Below are positions 25,919-39,700 of a stretch of 64,000 nt of DNA, piece by piece. A model generated the notes under the pieces. That model was not told the origin of the DNA. It did not search any database and saw only the letters and a list, made by a program, of their open reading frames with translations. Within the stretch, counting starts at the first letter, position 1. Every line of letters begins with the position of its first letter. Position numbers and translations under genes: made by a program. The stretch comes from Megachile rotundata (Eukaryota > Arthropoda > Insecta > Hymenoptera > Megachilidae): contig NW_027473723.1 of assembly GCF_050947335.1 (NCBI RefSeq), positions 100,601 to 164,600 on the forward strand. The letters are read 5' to 3'.

Positions 25919-27383
25919 ACCGATCATACAAGCATAATATGGCTAATAATATTAGTTAGATTGATAATAATAAGTGTAATAAGTATAGTAATTATCGTTC
26001 TATCGATCATATAAGCATAATATGGCTAATAATATGAGTTAGGTTGATAATAATAAGAGTAATGAGTATAGTAATTGGCGTTCTGTCGATCATATAAGCA
26101 TAATATGGCTTATAATGTGAGTTAGATTGATAATAATAAGAGTAATGAGTATAGTAATTGGCGTTCTGTCGATCATATAAGCATAATATGGCTAATAATA
26201 TGAGTTAGATTGATAATAATAAGAGCAATAAGTATAGTAATTGTCGTTCTATCGATCACATAAGCATAATATGGCTAATAATATGAGTTAGATTGATAAT
26301 AATAAGAGTAGTGAGCATAGTAATTGTCGTTCTATCGATCATATAAGCATAGTATGGCTAATAGTATGAGTTAGATTGATAATAATAAGAGTAATAAGTA
26401 TAGTAATTATCGTTCTACCGATCATACAAGCATAATATGGCTAATAATATTAGTTAGATTGATAATAATAAGAGTAATGAGTATAGTAGTTGTAGTTCTA
26501 TCGATCATATCTGCATAATATGGTTAATAATATGAGCTAGATTGATAATAATAAGAGTAATATGTATAGTAATTGTAGTTCCACCGATCATACAAGCATA
26601 ATGTGGCTAATAATATGAGTTAGATTGATAATAATAAGTGTAATAAGTATAGAAATTATCGTTCTACCGATCATATAAGCATAATATGGCTAATAATATG
26701 AGTTAGACTGTTAATAATAAGAGTAATAAGTATAGTAATTGTCGTTCTATCGATCACATAAGCATAATATGGCTAATAATATTAGTTAGATTGATAATAA
26801 TAAGAGTAGTGAGTATAGTAATTGTCGTTCTATCGATCATATAAGCATAATATGGCTAACAATATGAGTTAGATTGATAATAATAAGACTAAGGAGTATA
26901 GTAATTGTCGTTCTATCGATTATATAAGCATAATATGGCTAATAATATGAGTTAGATTGATAATAGTGAGTGTAATAAGTATAGTAATTGTAGTTCCATT
27001 GCTCATATAAGCATAATATGATTAATAATATGAGTTAGATTGATAATAATAAGAGTAATAAGTATAGTAATTATCGTTCTCCCGATCATACAAGCATAAT
27101 ATGGCTAATAATATGAGTTAGATTGATAATAATAAGAGTAATGAGTATAGTAGTTGTAGTTCTATCGATCATGTCTGCATAATATGGTTAATAATATGAG
27201 CTAGATTGATAATAATAAGAGTAATAAGTATAGTAAATGTAGTTCTATCGATCATATAAGCATAATATGGCTAATAATATGAGTTAGATTGATAATAATA
27301 AGAGCATTAAGTATAGTAATTATCGTTCCACCGATCATACAAGCTTAATGTGGCTAATAATATGAGTTAGATTGATAATAATA
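24384..27383. repeat. 19-monomer tandem duplication (1577 bp)
   Basis: About 24384-25806 matches about 25961-27383 at 1577 bp (19 monomers). Markers are GTTAGGTTGATAA (24461 and 26038), two AATTGGCGTTCTGTCG monomers, GAGCATAGTAATTG, GAGTAATATG, GTTAGACTGTTAATAA, GACTAAGGAG, and ACAAGCTTAATGTGG. Only isolated substitutions were seen, such as GGCTTATAATGTG near 26108 against GGCTAATAATGTG. It lies partly inside copy 1 of the 52-monomer unit, so it arose after, or together with, the larger duplication. Confidence 0.83.
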
Positions 27384-27604
27384 AGTGTAATAAGTATAGT
27401 AATTATCGTTCTACCGATCATATAAGCATAATATGGCTAATAATATGAGTCAGATTGATAATAATAAGAGTAATAAGTATAGTAATTGTCGTTCTATCGA
27501 CCATATCTGCATAATATGGTTAATAATATGAGTTAGATTGATAATAGTGAGTGTAGTCAGTATAGTAATTGTCGTTCTGTCGATCATATAAGCATAGAAT
27601 GGCT

Positions 27605-30234
27605 AATAATATGAGTTCGATTGATAATAATAAGAGTAATAAGTATAGTAATTGTCGTTCTATCGTTCATATAAGCATAATATGGCTAATAATATGAGTT
27701 AGATTGATAATAATAAGACTAATAAGTATAGTAATTGTCGTTCTATCGATCATAAAAGCATAGTATGGCTAATAATATGAGTTAGATTGATAATAATAAG
27801 AGTAATAAGTATATTAATTATCGTTCTACCGATCATATAAGCATAATATGGCTAATAATATGAGTTAGATTGATAATAATAAGACTAAGGAGTATAGTAA
27901 TTGTCGTTCTATCGATTATATAAGCATAATATGGCTAATAATATGAGTTAGATTGATAATAGTGAGTGTAATAAGTATAGTAATTGTAGTTCCATTGCTC
28001 ATATAAGCATAATATGATTAATAATATGAGTTAGATTGATAATAATAAGAGTAATAAGTATAGTAATTATCGTTCTCCCGATCATACAAGCATAATATGG
28101 CTAATAATATGAGTTAGATTGATAATAATAAGAGTAATGAGTATAGTAGTTGTAGTTCTATCGATCATGTCTGCATAATATGGCTAATAATATGAGTTCG
28201 ATTGATAATAATAAGAGTAATAAGTATAGTAATTGTAGTTCTATCGATCATATCAGCATAATATGGCTAATAATATGAGTTAGATTGATAATAATAAGAG
28301 TAATGAGTATAGTAATTTTAGTTCTATCGATCCTATAAGCATAATGTGGCTAATAATATGTGTTAGATTGATAATAATAAGAGCAATAAGTATAGTAATT
28401 ATCGTTCTCCCGATCATACAAGCATAATATGGCTAATAATATGAGTTAGATTGATAATAACAAGAGTAATGAGTATAGTAGTTGTAGTTCTATCGATCAT
28501 GCCTGCATAATATGGTTAATAATATGAGCTAGATTGATTATAATAAGAGTAATAAGTATAGTAATTGTAGTTCTAACGATCATATAAGCATAATATGGCT
28601 AATAATTTGAGTTAGATTGATAATAATAAGAGTATTAAGTATAGTAATTATCGTTCCACCGATCATACAAGCATAATGTGGCTAATAATATGAGATAGAT
28701 TGATAATAATAAGTGTAATAAGTATAGTAATTATCGTTCTATCGATCATATAAGCATAATATGGCTAATAATATGAGTTAGGTTGATAATAATAAGAGTA
28801 ATGAGTATAGTAATTGGCGTTCTGTCGATCATATAAGCATAATATGGCTAATAATGTGAGTTAGATTGATAATAATAAGAGTAATGAGTATAGTAATTGG
28901 CGTTCTGTCGATCATATAAGCATAATATGGCTAATAATATGAGTTAGATTGATAATAATAAGAGCAATAAGTATAGTAATTGTCGTTCTATCGATCACAT
29001 AAGCATAATATGGCTAATAATATGAGTTAGATTGATAATAATAAGAGTAGTGAGCATAGTAATTGTCGTTCTATCGATCATATAAGCATAGTATGGCTAA
29101 TAGTATGAGTTAGATTGATAATAATAAGAGTAATAAGTATAGTAATTATCGTTCTACCGATCATACAAGCATAATATGGCTAATAATATTAGTTAGATTG
29201 ATAATAATAAGAGTAATGAGTATAGTAGTTGTAGTTCTATCGATCATATCTGCATAATATGGTTAATAATATGAGCTAGATTGATAATAATAAGAGTAAT
29301 ATGTATAGTAATTGTAGTTCCACCGATCATACAAGCATAATGTGGCTAATAATATGAGTTAGATTGATAATAATAAGTGTAATAAGTATAGTAATTATCG
29401 TTCTACCGATCATATAAGCATAATATGGCTAATAATATGAGTTAGACTGTTAATAATAAGAGTAATAAGTATAGTAATTGTCGTTCTATCGATCACATAA
29501 GCATAATATGGCTAATAATATTAGTTAGATTGATAATAATAAGAGTAGTGAGTATAGTAATTGTCGTTCTATCGATCATATAAGCATAATATGGCTAACA
29601 ATATGAGTTAGATTGATAATAATAAGACTAAGGAGTATAGTAATTGTCGTTCTATCGATTATATAAGCATAATATGGCTAATAATATGAGTTAGATTGAT
29701 AATAGTGAGTGTAATAAGTATAGTAATTGTAGTTCCATTGCTCATATAAGCATAAGATGATTAATAATATGAGTTAGATTGATAATAATAAGAGTAATAA
29801 GTATAGTAATTATCGTTCTTCCGATCATACAAGCATAATATGGCTAATAATATGAGTTAGATTGATAATAATAAGAGTAATGAGTATAGTAGTTGTAGTT
29901 CTATCGATCATGTCTGCATAATATGGTTAATAATATGAGCTAGATTGATAATAATAAGAGTAATAAGTATAGTAAATGTAGTTCTATCGATCATATAAGC
30001 ATAATATGGCTAATAATATGAGTTAGATTGATAATAATAAGAGCATTAAGTATAGTAATTATCGTTCCACCGATCATACAAGCTTAATGTGGCTAATAAT
30101 ATGAGTTAGATTGATAATAATAAGAGTAATAAGTATAGTAATTGTCGTTCTATCGACCATATCTGCATAATATGGTTAATAATATGAGTTAGATTGATAA
30201 TAGTGAGTGTAGTCAGTATAGTAATTGTCGTTCT
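27605..30234. repeat. 52-monomer higher-order unit, copy 2
   Basis: This is the counterpart of 23289-25918 at 4316 bp. It contains the same monomer order through GACTAATAAG, ATAAAAGCATAG, GTATATTAATTATCG, CCATTGCTC, CTCCCGATC, GATCATGCCTGC, TTTGAGTTAG and GTTAGGTTG. The unit recurs in part from about 32490, again at 4316 bp, so three starts are evenly spaced. The 27384-27604 stretch between the 19-monomer duplication and this copy is ordinary B-type satellite with GTGTAGTCAG and CATAGAATGG variants. Confidence 0.85.
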
Positions 30235-32489
30235 ATCGATCATATAAGCATAATATGGCTAATAATATGAGTTAGATTGATAATAATAAGACTAATAAGT
30301 ATAGTAATTGTCGTTCTTTCGATCATAAAAGCATAGTATGGCTAATAATATGAGTTAGATTGATAATAATAAGAGTAATAAGTGTATTAATTATCGTTCT
30401 ACCGATCATATAAGCATAATATGGCTAATAATATGAGTTAGATTGATAATAATAAGTGTAAAAAGTATAGTAATTGTCGTTCTATCGATCATATAAGCAT
30501 AATATGGCTAATAACATGAGTTAGAATGATAATAGCGAGTGTAATAAGTATAGTAATTTTAGTTCTATTGCTCATATAAGTATAATATGATTAATAATAT
30601 GAGTTAGATTGATAATAATAAGAGTAATAAGTATAGTAATTATCGTTCTACCGATCATATAAGCATAATATGGCTAATAATATGAGTTAGATTGATAATA
30701 GTGAGTGTAATAAGTATAGTAATTGTCGTTCTGTCGATCATATAAGCATAGTATGGCTAATAATATGAGTTAGATTGATAATAGTGACTGCAATAAGTAT
30801 AGTAATTGACGTTCTGTCGATCATATAAGCATAGTATGGCTAATAATATGAGTTCGATTGATAATAATAAGAGTAATAAGTATAGTAATTGTAGTTCTAT
30901 CGATCATATAAGCATAAGATGGCAAATAATATGAGTTAGATTGATAATAATAAGAGTAATAAGTATAGTAATTGTCGTTCTATCGATCATATAAGCATAA
31001 TATGGCTAACAATGTGAGTTAGATTGATAATAATAAGACTAATAAGTATAGTAATTGTAGTTCTATCGATCATACAAGCATAATATGGCTAATAATGTGA
31101 GTTCGATTGATAATAATAAGAGTAATAAGTATAGTAATTGTAGTTCTATCGATCATATAAGCATAATATGGCTAATAATATGAGTTAGATTGATAATAAT
31201 AAGAGTAATGGGTATAGTAATTGTAGTTCTATCGATCCTATAAGCATAATGTGGCTAATAATATGAGTTAGATTGATAATAATAAGACTAAGGAGTATAG
31301 TAATTGCCGTTCTATCGAATATATAAGCATAATATGGCTAATAATATGAGTTAGATTGATAATAGTGAGTGTAATAAGTATAGTAATTGTAGTTCCATTG
31401 CTCATATAAGCATAATATGATTAATAATATGAGTTAGATTGATAATAATAAGAGTAATAAGTATAGTAATTATCGTTCTCCCGATCATACAAGCATAATA
31501 TGGCTAATAATATGAGTTAGATTGATAATAATAAGAGTAATAAGTATAGTAATTATCGTTCTACCGATCATATAAGTATAATATGGCTAATAATGTGAGT
31601 TAGATTGATAATAATAAGAGTATTAAGTATAGTAATTATCGTTCTCCCGATCATACAAGCATAATATGGCTAATAATATGAGTTAGATTGATAATAATAA
31701 GAGTAATGAGTATAGTAGTTGTAGTTCTATCGATCATGTCTGCATAATATGGTTAATAATATGAGCTAGATTGATAATAATATGAGTAATAAGTATAGTA
31801 ATTGTAGTTCTATCGATCATATAAGCATAATATGGCTAATAATATGAGTTAGATTGATAATAATAAGATTATTAAGTATAGTAATTATCGTTCGACCGAT
31901 CATACAAGCATAATGTGGCTAATAATATGAGTTAGATTGATAATCATAAGTGCAATAAGTATAGTAATTATCGTGTTTCCGATCATATAAGCATAATATG
32001 GCTAATAATATGAGTTAGATTGAAAATAATAAGAGTAAAAAGTATAGTAATTGTCGTTCTATCGATCATATAAGCATAATATGGCTAATAATATGAGTTA
32101 GATTGATAATAATAAGACAAATAAGTATAGTAATTGTCGTTCTATCGAGCATATAAGCATAATATGGCAAATAATATGAGTTAGACTGATAATAATAAGA
32201 GTAATAAGTATAGTAATTGTCGTTCTATCGATCACATAAGCATAATATGGCTAATAATATTAGTTAGATTGATAATAATAAGAGTAGTGAGTATAGTAAT
32301 TGTCGTTCTACCGATCATATAATCATAATATGGCTAATAATATGAGTTAGATTGATAATAATAAGAGTAATAAGTATAGTAATTGTCGTTCTATCGATCA
32401 TATAAGCATAATATGGCTAACAATGTGAGTTAGATTGATAATAATAAGACTAATAAGTATAGTAATTGTAGTTCTATCGATCATATAAG
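30235..32489. repeat. B-type monomers between higher-order copies
   Basis: This is a run of B-type monomers with more private variants than its neighbours: GTGACTGCAATAAG near 30785, TCGTGTTTCCGATC near 31972, AAGATGGCAAATAAT near 30914, ATTCTCATAAG-like changes such as GATAATCATAAGTGC near 31940, and TCGAGCATATAAG near 32146. It includes one CCATTGCTC monomer (31395) and GAGTTCG monomers near 30852 and 31100. No clean long duplication was recognised, and no gene or other element was seen. Confidence 0.7.
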
Positions 32490-34100
32490 CATAATATGGC
32501 TAATAATATGAGTTCGATTGATAATAATAAGAGTAATAAGTATAGTAATTGTAGTTCTATCGATCATATCAGCATAATATGGCTAATAATATGAGTTAGA
32601 TTGATAATAATAAGAGTAATGAGTATAGTAATTTTAGTTCTATCGATCCTATAAGCATAATGTGGCTAATAATATGTGTTAGATTGATAATAATAAGAGC
32701 AATAAGTATAGTAATTATCGTTCTCCCGATCATACAAGCATAATATGGCTAATAATATGAGTTAGATTGATAATAACAAGAGTAATGAGTATAGTAGTTG
32801 TAGTTCTATCGATCATGCCTGCATAATATGGTTAATAATATGAGCTAGATTGATTATAATAAGAGTAATAAGTATAGTAATTGTAGTTCTAACGATCATA
32901 TAAGCATAATATGGCTAATAATTTGAGTTAGATTGATAATAATAAGAGTATTAAGTATAGTAATTATCGTTCCACCGATCATACAAGCATAATGTGGCTA
33001 ATAATATGAGATAGATTGATAATAATAAGTGTAATAAGTATAGTAATTATCGTTCTATCGATCATATAAGCATAATATGGCTAATAATATGAGTTAGGTT
33101 GATAATAATAAGAGTAATGAGTATAGTAATTGTCGTTCTATCGATCACATAAGCATAATATGGCTAATAATATGAGTTAGATTGATAACAATAAGAGTAG
33201 TGAGCATAGTAATTGTCGTTCTATCGATCATATAAGCATAGTATGGCTAATAGTATGAGTTAGATTGATAATAATAAGAGTAATAAGTATAGTAATTATC
33301 GTTCTACCGATCATACAAGCATAATATGGCTAATAATATTAGTTAGATTGATAATAATAAGAGTAATGAGTATAGTAGTTGTAGTTCTATCGATCATATC
33401 TGCATAATATGGTTAATAATATGAGCTAGATTGATAATAATAAGAGTAATATGTATAGTAATTGTAGTTCCACCGATCATACAAGCATAATGTGGCTAAT
33501 AATATGAGTTAGATTGATAATAATAAGTGTAATAAGTATAGTAATTATCGTTCTACCGATCATATAAGCATAATATGGCTAATAATATGAGTTAGACTGT
33601 TAATAATAAGAGTAATAAGTATAGTAATTGTCGTTCTATCGATCACATAAGCATAATATGGCTAATAATATTAGTTAGATTGATAATAATAAGAGTAGTG
33701 AGTATAGTAATTGTCGTTCTATCGATCATATAAGCATAATATGGCTAACAATATGAGTTAGATTGATAATAATAAGAGTAATGGGTATAGTAATTGGCGT
33801 TCTGTCGATCATATAAGCATAATATGGCTAATAATATGAGTTAGATTGATAATAGTGAGTGTAATAAGTATAGTAATTGTAGTTCCATTGCTCATATAAG
33901 CATAATATGATTAATAATATGAGTTAGATTGATAATAATAAGAGTAATAAGTATAGTAATTATTGTTCTCCCGATCATACAAGCATAATATGGCTAATAA
34001 TATGAGTTAGATTGATAATAATAAGAGTAATGAGTATAGTAGTTGTAGTTCTATCGATCATGTCTGCATAATATGGTTAATAATATGAGCTAGATTGATA
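32490..34100. repeat. 52-monomer unit, copy 3, with internal 2-monomer deletion
   Basis: The GAGTTCG anchor at 32510 is 4316 bp after the one at 28194, and the string matches copy 2 to about 33100. From there the offset falls to 4150 bp (ATCACAT at 33144 against 28994), so two monomers (166 bp, the paired AATTGGCGTTCTGTCG units) are missing. The CCATTGCTC anchor at 33885 still fits 4150 bp (29735). One monomer near 33760-33830 has been replaced by a GGGTATAGTAATTGGCG type without moving the register. Similarity ends near 34100, where GATAACAGTGAGTG jumps to the GTAGTCAG monomer. Confidence 0.8.
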
Positions 34101-37100
34101 ACAGTGAGTGTAGTCAGTATAGTAATTGTCGTTCTGTCGATCATATAAGCATAGAATGGCTAATAATATGAGTTCGATTGATAATAATAAGAGTAATAAG
34201 TATAGTAATTGTCGTTCTATCGATCATATAAGCATAATATGGCTAATAATATGAGTTAGATTGATAATAATAAGACTAATAAGTATATTAATTATCGTTC
34301 TACCGATCATATAAGCATAATATGGCTAATAATATGAGTTAGATTGATAATAATAAGAGTAAAAAGTATAGTAATTGTCGTTCTATCGATCCTATAAGCA
34401 TAATGTGGCTAATAATATGAGTTAGATTGATAATAATAAGAGCAATAAGTATAGTAATTGCCGTTCTATCGATCATATAAGCATAATATGGCTAATAATA
34501 TGAGTTAGATTGATAATAGTGAGTGTAATAAGTATAGTAATTGTAGTTCCATTGCTCATATAAGCATAATATGATTAATAATATGAGTTAGATTGATAAT
34601 AATAAGAGTAATAAGTATAGTAATTATCGTTCTCCCGATCATACAAGCATAATATGGCTAATAATATGAGTTAGATTGATAATAATAAGAGTAATGAGTA
34701 TAGTAGTTGTAGTTCTATCGATCATGTCTGCATAATATGGTTAATAATATGAGCTAGATTGATAATAATAAGAGTAATAAGTATAGCAATTGTAGTTCTA
34801 TCGATCATATAAGCATAATATGGCTAATAATATGAGTTAGATTGATAATAATAAGAGCATTAAGTATAGTAATTATCGTTCCACCGATCATACAAGCTTA
34901 ATGTGGCTAATAATATGAGTTAGATTGAGAATAATAAGTGTAATAAGTATAGTAATTATCGTTCTACCGATCATATAAGCATAATATGGCTAATAATATG
35001 AGTCAGATTGATAATAATAAGAGTAATAAGTATAGTAATTGTCGTTCTATCGACCATATCTGCATAATATGGTTAATAATATGAGTTAGATTGATAATAG
35101 TGAGTGTAGTCAGTATAGTAATTGTCGTTCTGTCGATCATATAAGCATAGAATGGCTAATAATATGAGTTCGATTGATAATAATAAGAGTAATAAGTATA
35201 GTAATTGTCGTTCTATCGTTCATATAAGCATAATATGGCTAATAATATGAGTTAGATTGATAATAATAAGACTAATAAGTATAGTAATTGTCGTTCTATC
35301 GATCATAAAAGCATAGTATGGCTAATAATATGAGTTAGATTGATAATAATAAGAGTAATAAGTATATTAATTATCGTTCTACCGATCATATAAGCATAAT
35401 ATGGCTAATAATATGAGTTAGATTGATAATAATAAGAGTAAAAAGTATAGTAATTGTCGTTCTATCGATCATATAAGCATAATATGGCTAATAATATGAG
35501 TTAGATTGATAATAATAAGAGTAAAAAGTATAGAAATTGTCGTTCTATCGATCATATAAGCATAATATGGCTAATAATATGAGTTAGATTGATAATAATA
35601 AGCCTAAGGAGTATAGTAATTGTCGTTCTATCGATTATATAAGCATAATATGGCTAATAATATGAGTTAGATTGATAATAGTGAGTGTAATAAGTATAGT
35701 AATTGTAGTTCCATTGCTCATATAAGCATAATATGATTAATAATATGAGTTAGATTGATAATAATAAGAGTAATAAGTATAGTAATTATCGTTCTCCCGA
35801 TCATACAAGCATAATATGGCTAATAATATGAGTTAGATTGATAATAATAAGAGTAATGAGTATAGTAGTTGTAGTTCTATCGATCATGTCTGCATAATAT
35901 GGTTAATAATATGAGCTAGATTGATAATAATAAGAGTAATAAGTATAGTAATTGTAGTTCTATCGATCATATAAGCATAATATGGCTAATAATATGAGTT
36001 AGATTGATAATAATAAGAGTAAAAAGTATAGAAATTGTCGTTCTATCGATCATATAAGCATAATATGGCTTATAATATGAGTTAGATTGATAATAATAAG
36101 ACTAAGGAGTATAGTAATTGTCGTTCTATCGATTATATAAGCATAATATGGCTAATAATATGAGTTAGATTGATAATAGTGAGTGTAATAAGTATAGTAA
36201 TTGTAGTTCCATTGCTCATATAAGCATAATATGATTAATAATATGAGTTAGATTGATAATAATAAGAGTAATAAGTATAGTAATTATCGTTCTCCCGATC
36301 ATACAAGCATAATATGGCTAATAATATGAGTTAGATTGATAATAATAAGAGTAATGAGTATAGTAGTTGTAGTTCTATCGATCATGTCTGCATAATATGG
36401 TTAATAATATGAGCTAGATTGATAATAATAAGAGTAATAAGTATAGTAATTGTAGTTCTATCGATCATATAAGCATAATATGGCTAATAAAATGAGTTAG
36501 ATTGATAATAATAAGATTATTAAGTATAGTAATTATCGTTCGACCGATCATACAAGAATAATGTGGCTAATAATATGAGTTAGATTGATAATAATAAGTG
36601 TAATAAGTATAGTAATTGTCGTTCTATCGATCACATAAGCATAATATGGCTAATAATATTAGTTAGATTGATAATAATAAGAGTAGTGAGTATAGTAAAT
36701 GTCGTTCTACCGATCATATAATCATAATATGGCTAATAATATGAGTTAGATTGATAATAATAAGAGTAATAAGTATAGTAATTGTCGTTCTATCGATCAT
36801 ATAAGCATAATATGGCTAACAATGTGAGTTAGATTGATAATAATAAGACTAATAAGTATAGTAATTGTAGTTCTATCGATCATATAAGCATAATATGGCT
36901 AATAATATGAGTTCGATTGATAATAATAAGAGTAATAAGTATAGTAATTGTAGTTCTATCGATCATATCAGCATAATATGGCTAATAATATGAGTTAGAT
37001 TGATAATAATAAGAGTAATGAGTATAGTAATTTTAGTTCTATCGATCCTATAAGCATAATGTGGCTAATAATATGAGTTAGATTGATAATAATAAGAGCA

Positions 37101-37150
37101 ATAAGTATAGTAATTATCGTTCTACCGATCATATAAGCATAATATGGCTA
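34101..37150. repeat. B-type monomers with two large paralogous strings
   Basis: These are B-type monomers. The GCCTAAGGAG string at 35601 recurs at 39170 (3569 bp, 43 monomers), and the string around CCATTGCTC at 36209 recurs at 39280 (3071 bp, 37 monomers). The CCATTGCTC monomers at 35711 and 36209 are 6 monomers apart, and the GTAAAAAGTATAGAAATTG and GTTGTAGTTC units around them are repeated with the same 6-monomer spacing. Private variants include TATTGTTCTCCCG at 33961, just upstream, and AGTATAGCAATTG near 34790. Confidence 0.72.
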
Positions 37151-37159
37151 ATAATATGA

Positions 37160-37825
37160 GTTAGATTGAAAATAATAAGAGTAAAAAGTATAGTAATTGT
37201 CGTTCTATCGATCATATAAGCATAATATGGCTAATAATATGAGTTAGATTGATAATAATAAGACAAATAAGTATAGTAATTGTCGTTCTATCGAGCATAT
37301 AAGCATAATATGGAAAATAATATGAGTTAGACTGATAATAATAAGAGTAATAAGTATAGTAATTGCCGTTCTATCGATCACATAAGCATAATATGGCTAA
37401 TAATATTAGTTAGATTGATAATAATAAGAGTAGTGAGTATAGTAATTGTCGTTCTACCGATCATATAAGCATAATATGGCTAATAATATGAGTTAGATTG
37501 AAAATAATAAGAGTAAAAAGTATAGTAATTGTCGTTCTATCGATCATATAAGCATAATATGGCTAATAATATGAGTTAGATTGATAATAATAAGACAAAT
37601 AAGTATAGTAATTGTCGTTCTATCGAGCATATAAGCATAATATGGAAAATAATATGAGTTAGACTGATAATAATAAGAGTAATAAGTATAGTAATTGTCG
37701 TTCTATCGATCACATAAGCATAATATGGCTAATAATATTAGTTAGATTGATAATAATAAGAGTAGTGAGTATAGTAATTGTCGTTCTACCGATCATATAA
37801 TCATAATATGGCTAATAATATGAGT
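37160..37825. repeat. 4-monomer tandem duplication in domain B (332 bp)
   Basis: The rare variant GATTGAAAATAATAAG occurs at 37165 and 37497, exactly 332 bp apart. The same next monomers follow each time: GACAAATAAG with TCGAGCATATAAG and ATATGGAAAATAAT, then GTTAGACTGATAA, then TATTAGTTAG with GAGTAGTGAG. One visible difference is AATTGCCGTTC near 37360 against AATTGTCGTTC in the second copy. Confidence 0.83.
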
Positions 37826-39700
37826 TAGATTGATAATAATAAGAGTAATAAGTATAGTAATTGTCGTTCTATCGATCATATAAGCATAATATGGCTAACA
37901 ATGTGAGTTAGATTGATAATAATAAGACTAATAAGTATAGTAATTGTAGTTCTATCGATCATATAAGCATAATATGGCTAATAATATGAGTTCGATTGAT
38001 AATAATAAGAGTAATAAGTATAGTAATTGTAGTTCTATCGATCATATCAGCATAATATGGCTAATAATATGAGTTAGATTGATAATAATAAGAGTAATGA
38101 GTATAGTAATTTTAGTTCTATCGATCCTATAAGCATAATGTGGCTAATAATATGAGTTAGATTGATAATAATAAGAGCAATAAGTATAGTAATTATCGTT
38201 CTCCCGATCATACAAGCATAATATGGCTAATAATATGAGTTAGATTGATAATAATAAGAGTAATGAGTATAGTAGTTGTAGTTCTATCGATCATGCCTGC
38301 ATAATATGGTTAGTAATATGAGCTAGATTGATAATAATAAGAGTAATAAGTATAGTAATTGTAGTTCTAACGATCATATAAGCATAATATGGCTAATAAT
38401 TTGAGTTCGATTGATAATAATAAGAGTAATAAGTATAGTAATTGTCGTTCTATCGTTCATATAAGCATAATATGGCTAATAATATGAGTTAGATTGATAA
38501 TAATAAGACTAATAAGTATAGTAATTGTCGTTCTATCGATCATAAAAGCATAGTATGGCTAATAATATGAGTTAGATTGATAATAATAAGAGTAATAAGT
38601 ATATTAATTATCGTTCTACCGATCATATAAGCATAATATGGCTAATAATATGAGTTAGATTGATAATAATAAGAGTAAAAAGTATAGTAATTGTCGTTCT
38701 ATCGATCATATAAGCATAATATGGCTAATAATATGAGTTAGAATGATAATAGCGAGTGTAATAAGTATAGTAATTTTAGTTCTATTGCTCATACAAGTAT
38801 AATATGATTAATAATATGAGTTAGATTGATAATAATAAGAGTAATAAGTATAGTAATTATCGTTCTACCGATCATATAAGCATAATATGGCTAATAATAT
38901 GAGTTAGATTGATAATAATAAGAGTAATAAGTATAGTAATTATCGTTCTACCGATCATATAAGCATAATATGGCTAATAATGTGAGTTAGATTGATAATA
39001 ATAAGAGTAAAAAGTATAGTAATTGTCGTTCTATCGATCATATAAGCATAATATGGCTAATAATATGAGTTAGATTGATAATAATAAGAGTAAAAAGTAT
39101 AGAAATTGTCGTTCTATCGATCATATAAGCATAATATGGCTAATAATATGAGTTAGATTGATAATAATAAGCCTAAGGAGTATAGTAATTGTCGTTCTAT
39201 CGATTATATAAGCATAATATGGCTAATAATATGAGTTAGATTGATAATAGTGAGTGTAATAAGTATAGTAATTGTAGTTCCATTGCTCATATAAGCATAA
39301 TATGATTAATAATATGAGTTAGATTGATAATAATAAGAGTAATAAGTATAGTAATTATCGTTCTCCCGATCATACAAGCATAATATGGCTAATAATATGA
39401 GTTAGATTGATAATAATAAGAGTAATGAGTATAGTAGTTGTAGTTCTATCGATCATGTCTGCATAATATGGTTAATAATATGAGCTAGATTGATAATAAT
39501 AAGAGTAATAAGTATAGTAATTGTAGTTCTATCGATCATATAAGCGTAATATGGCTAATAAAATGAGTTAGATTGATAATAATAAGATTATTAAGTATAG
39601 TAATTATCGTTCGACCGATCATACAAGAATAATGTGGCTAATAATATGAGTTAGATTGATAATAATAAGTGTAATAAGTATAGTAATTGTCGTTCTATCG
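37826..39700. repeat. B-type monomers up to the B/C boundary
   Basis: The first part repeats about 36745-37085 at 1079 bp (13 monomers; GAGTTCG at 36909 and 37988). Then come GATCATGCCTGC with GGTTAGTAAT, TTTGAGTTCG, the ATAAAAGCATAG and GTATATTAATTATCG types, and the CCATTGCTC anchor at 39280. The last B-specific monomers are AAGATTATTAAG with TTCGACCGATC (near 39590), and the change to C-type occurs inside the monomer at 39643-39725. Confidence 0.75.

Larger units (their letters stand above)
23289..39700. repeat. Satellite domain B (about 198 monomers)
   Basis: Monomer types typical of this region are AATTATCGTTC with CTCCCGATCATACAAG or CTACCGATCAT, GTAGTTGTAGTTC with ATCATGTCTGC, CCATTGCTCATATAAG with ATGATTAAT, AATGTGGCT, TATTAGTTAG, GACTAAGGAG and GCATTAAG. 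Many copies lose the ClaI word (CCCGATC or ACCGATC) but keep GATC. CCATTGCTCAT anchors lie at 23676, 25419, 26996, 27992, 29735, 31395, 33885, 34549, 35711, 36209 and 39280, and every interval is a multiple of 83. The right edge is sharp: a string shared with about 36590 continues to ATCACATAAG there but to ATCCTATAAG with AATAGTATGAG at 39701. Confidence 0.9.
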
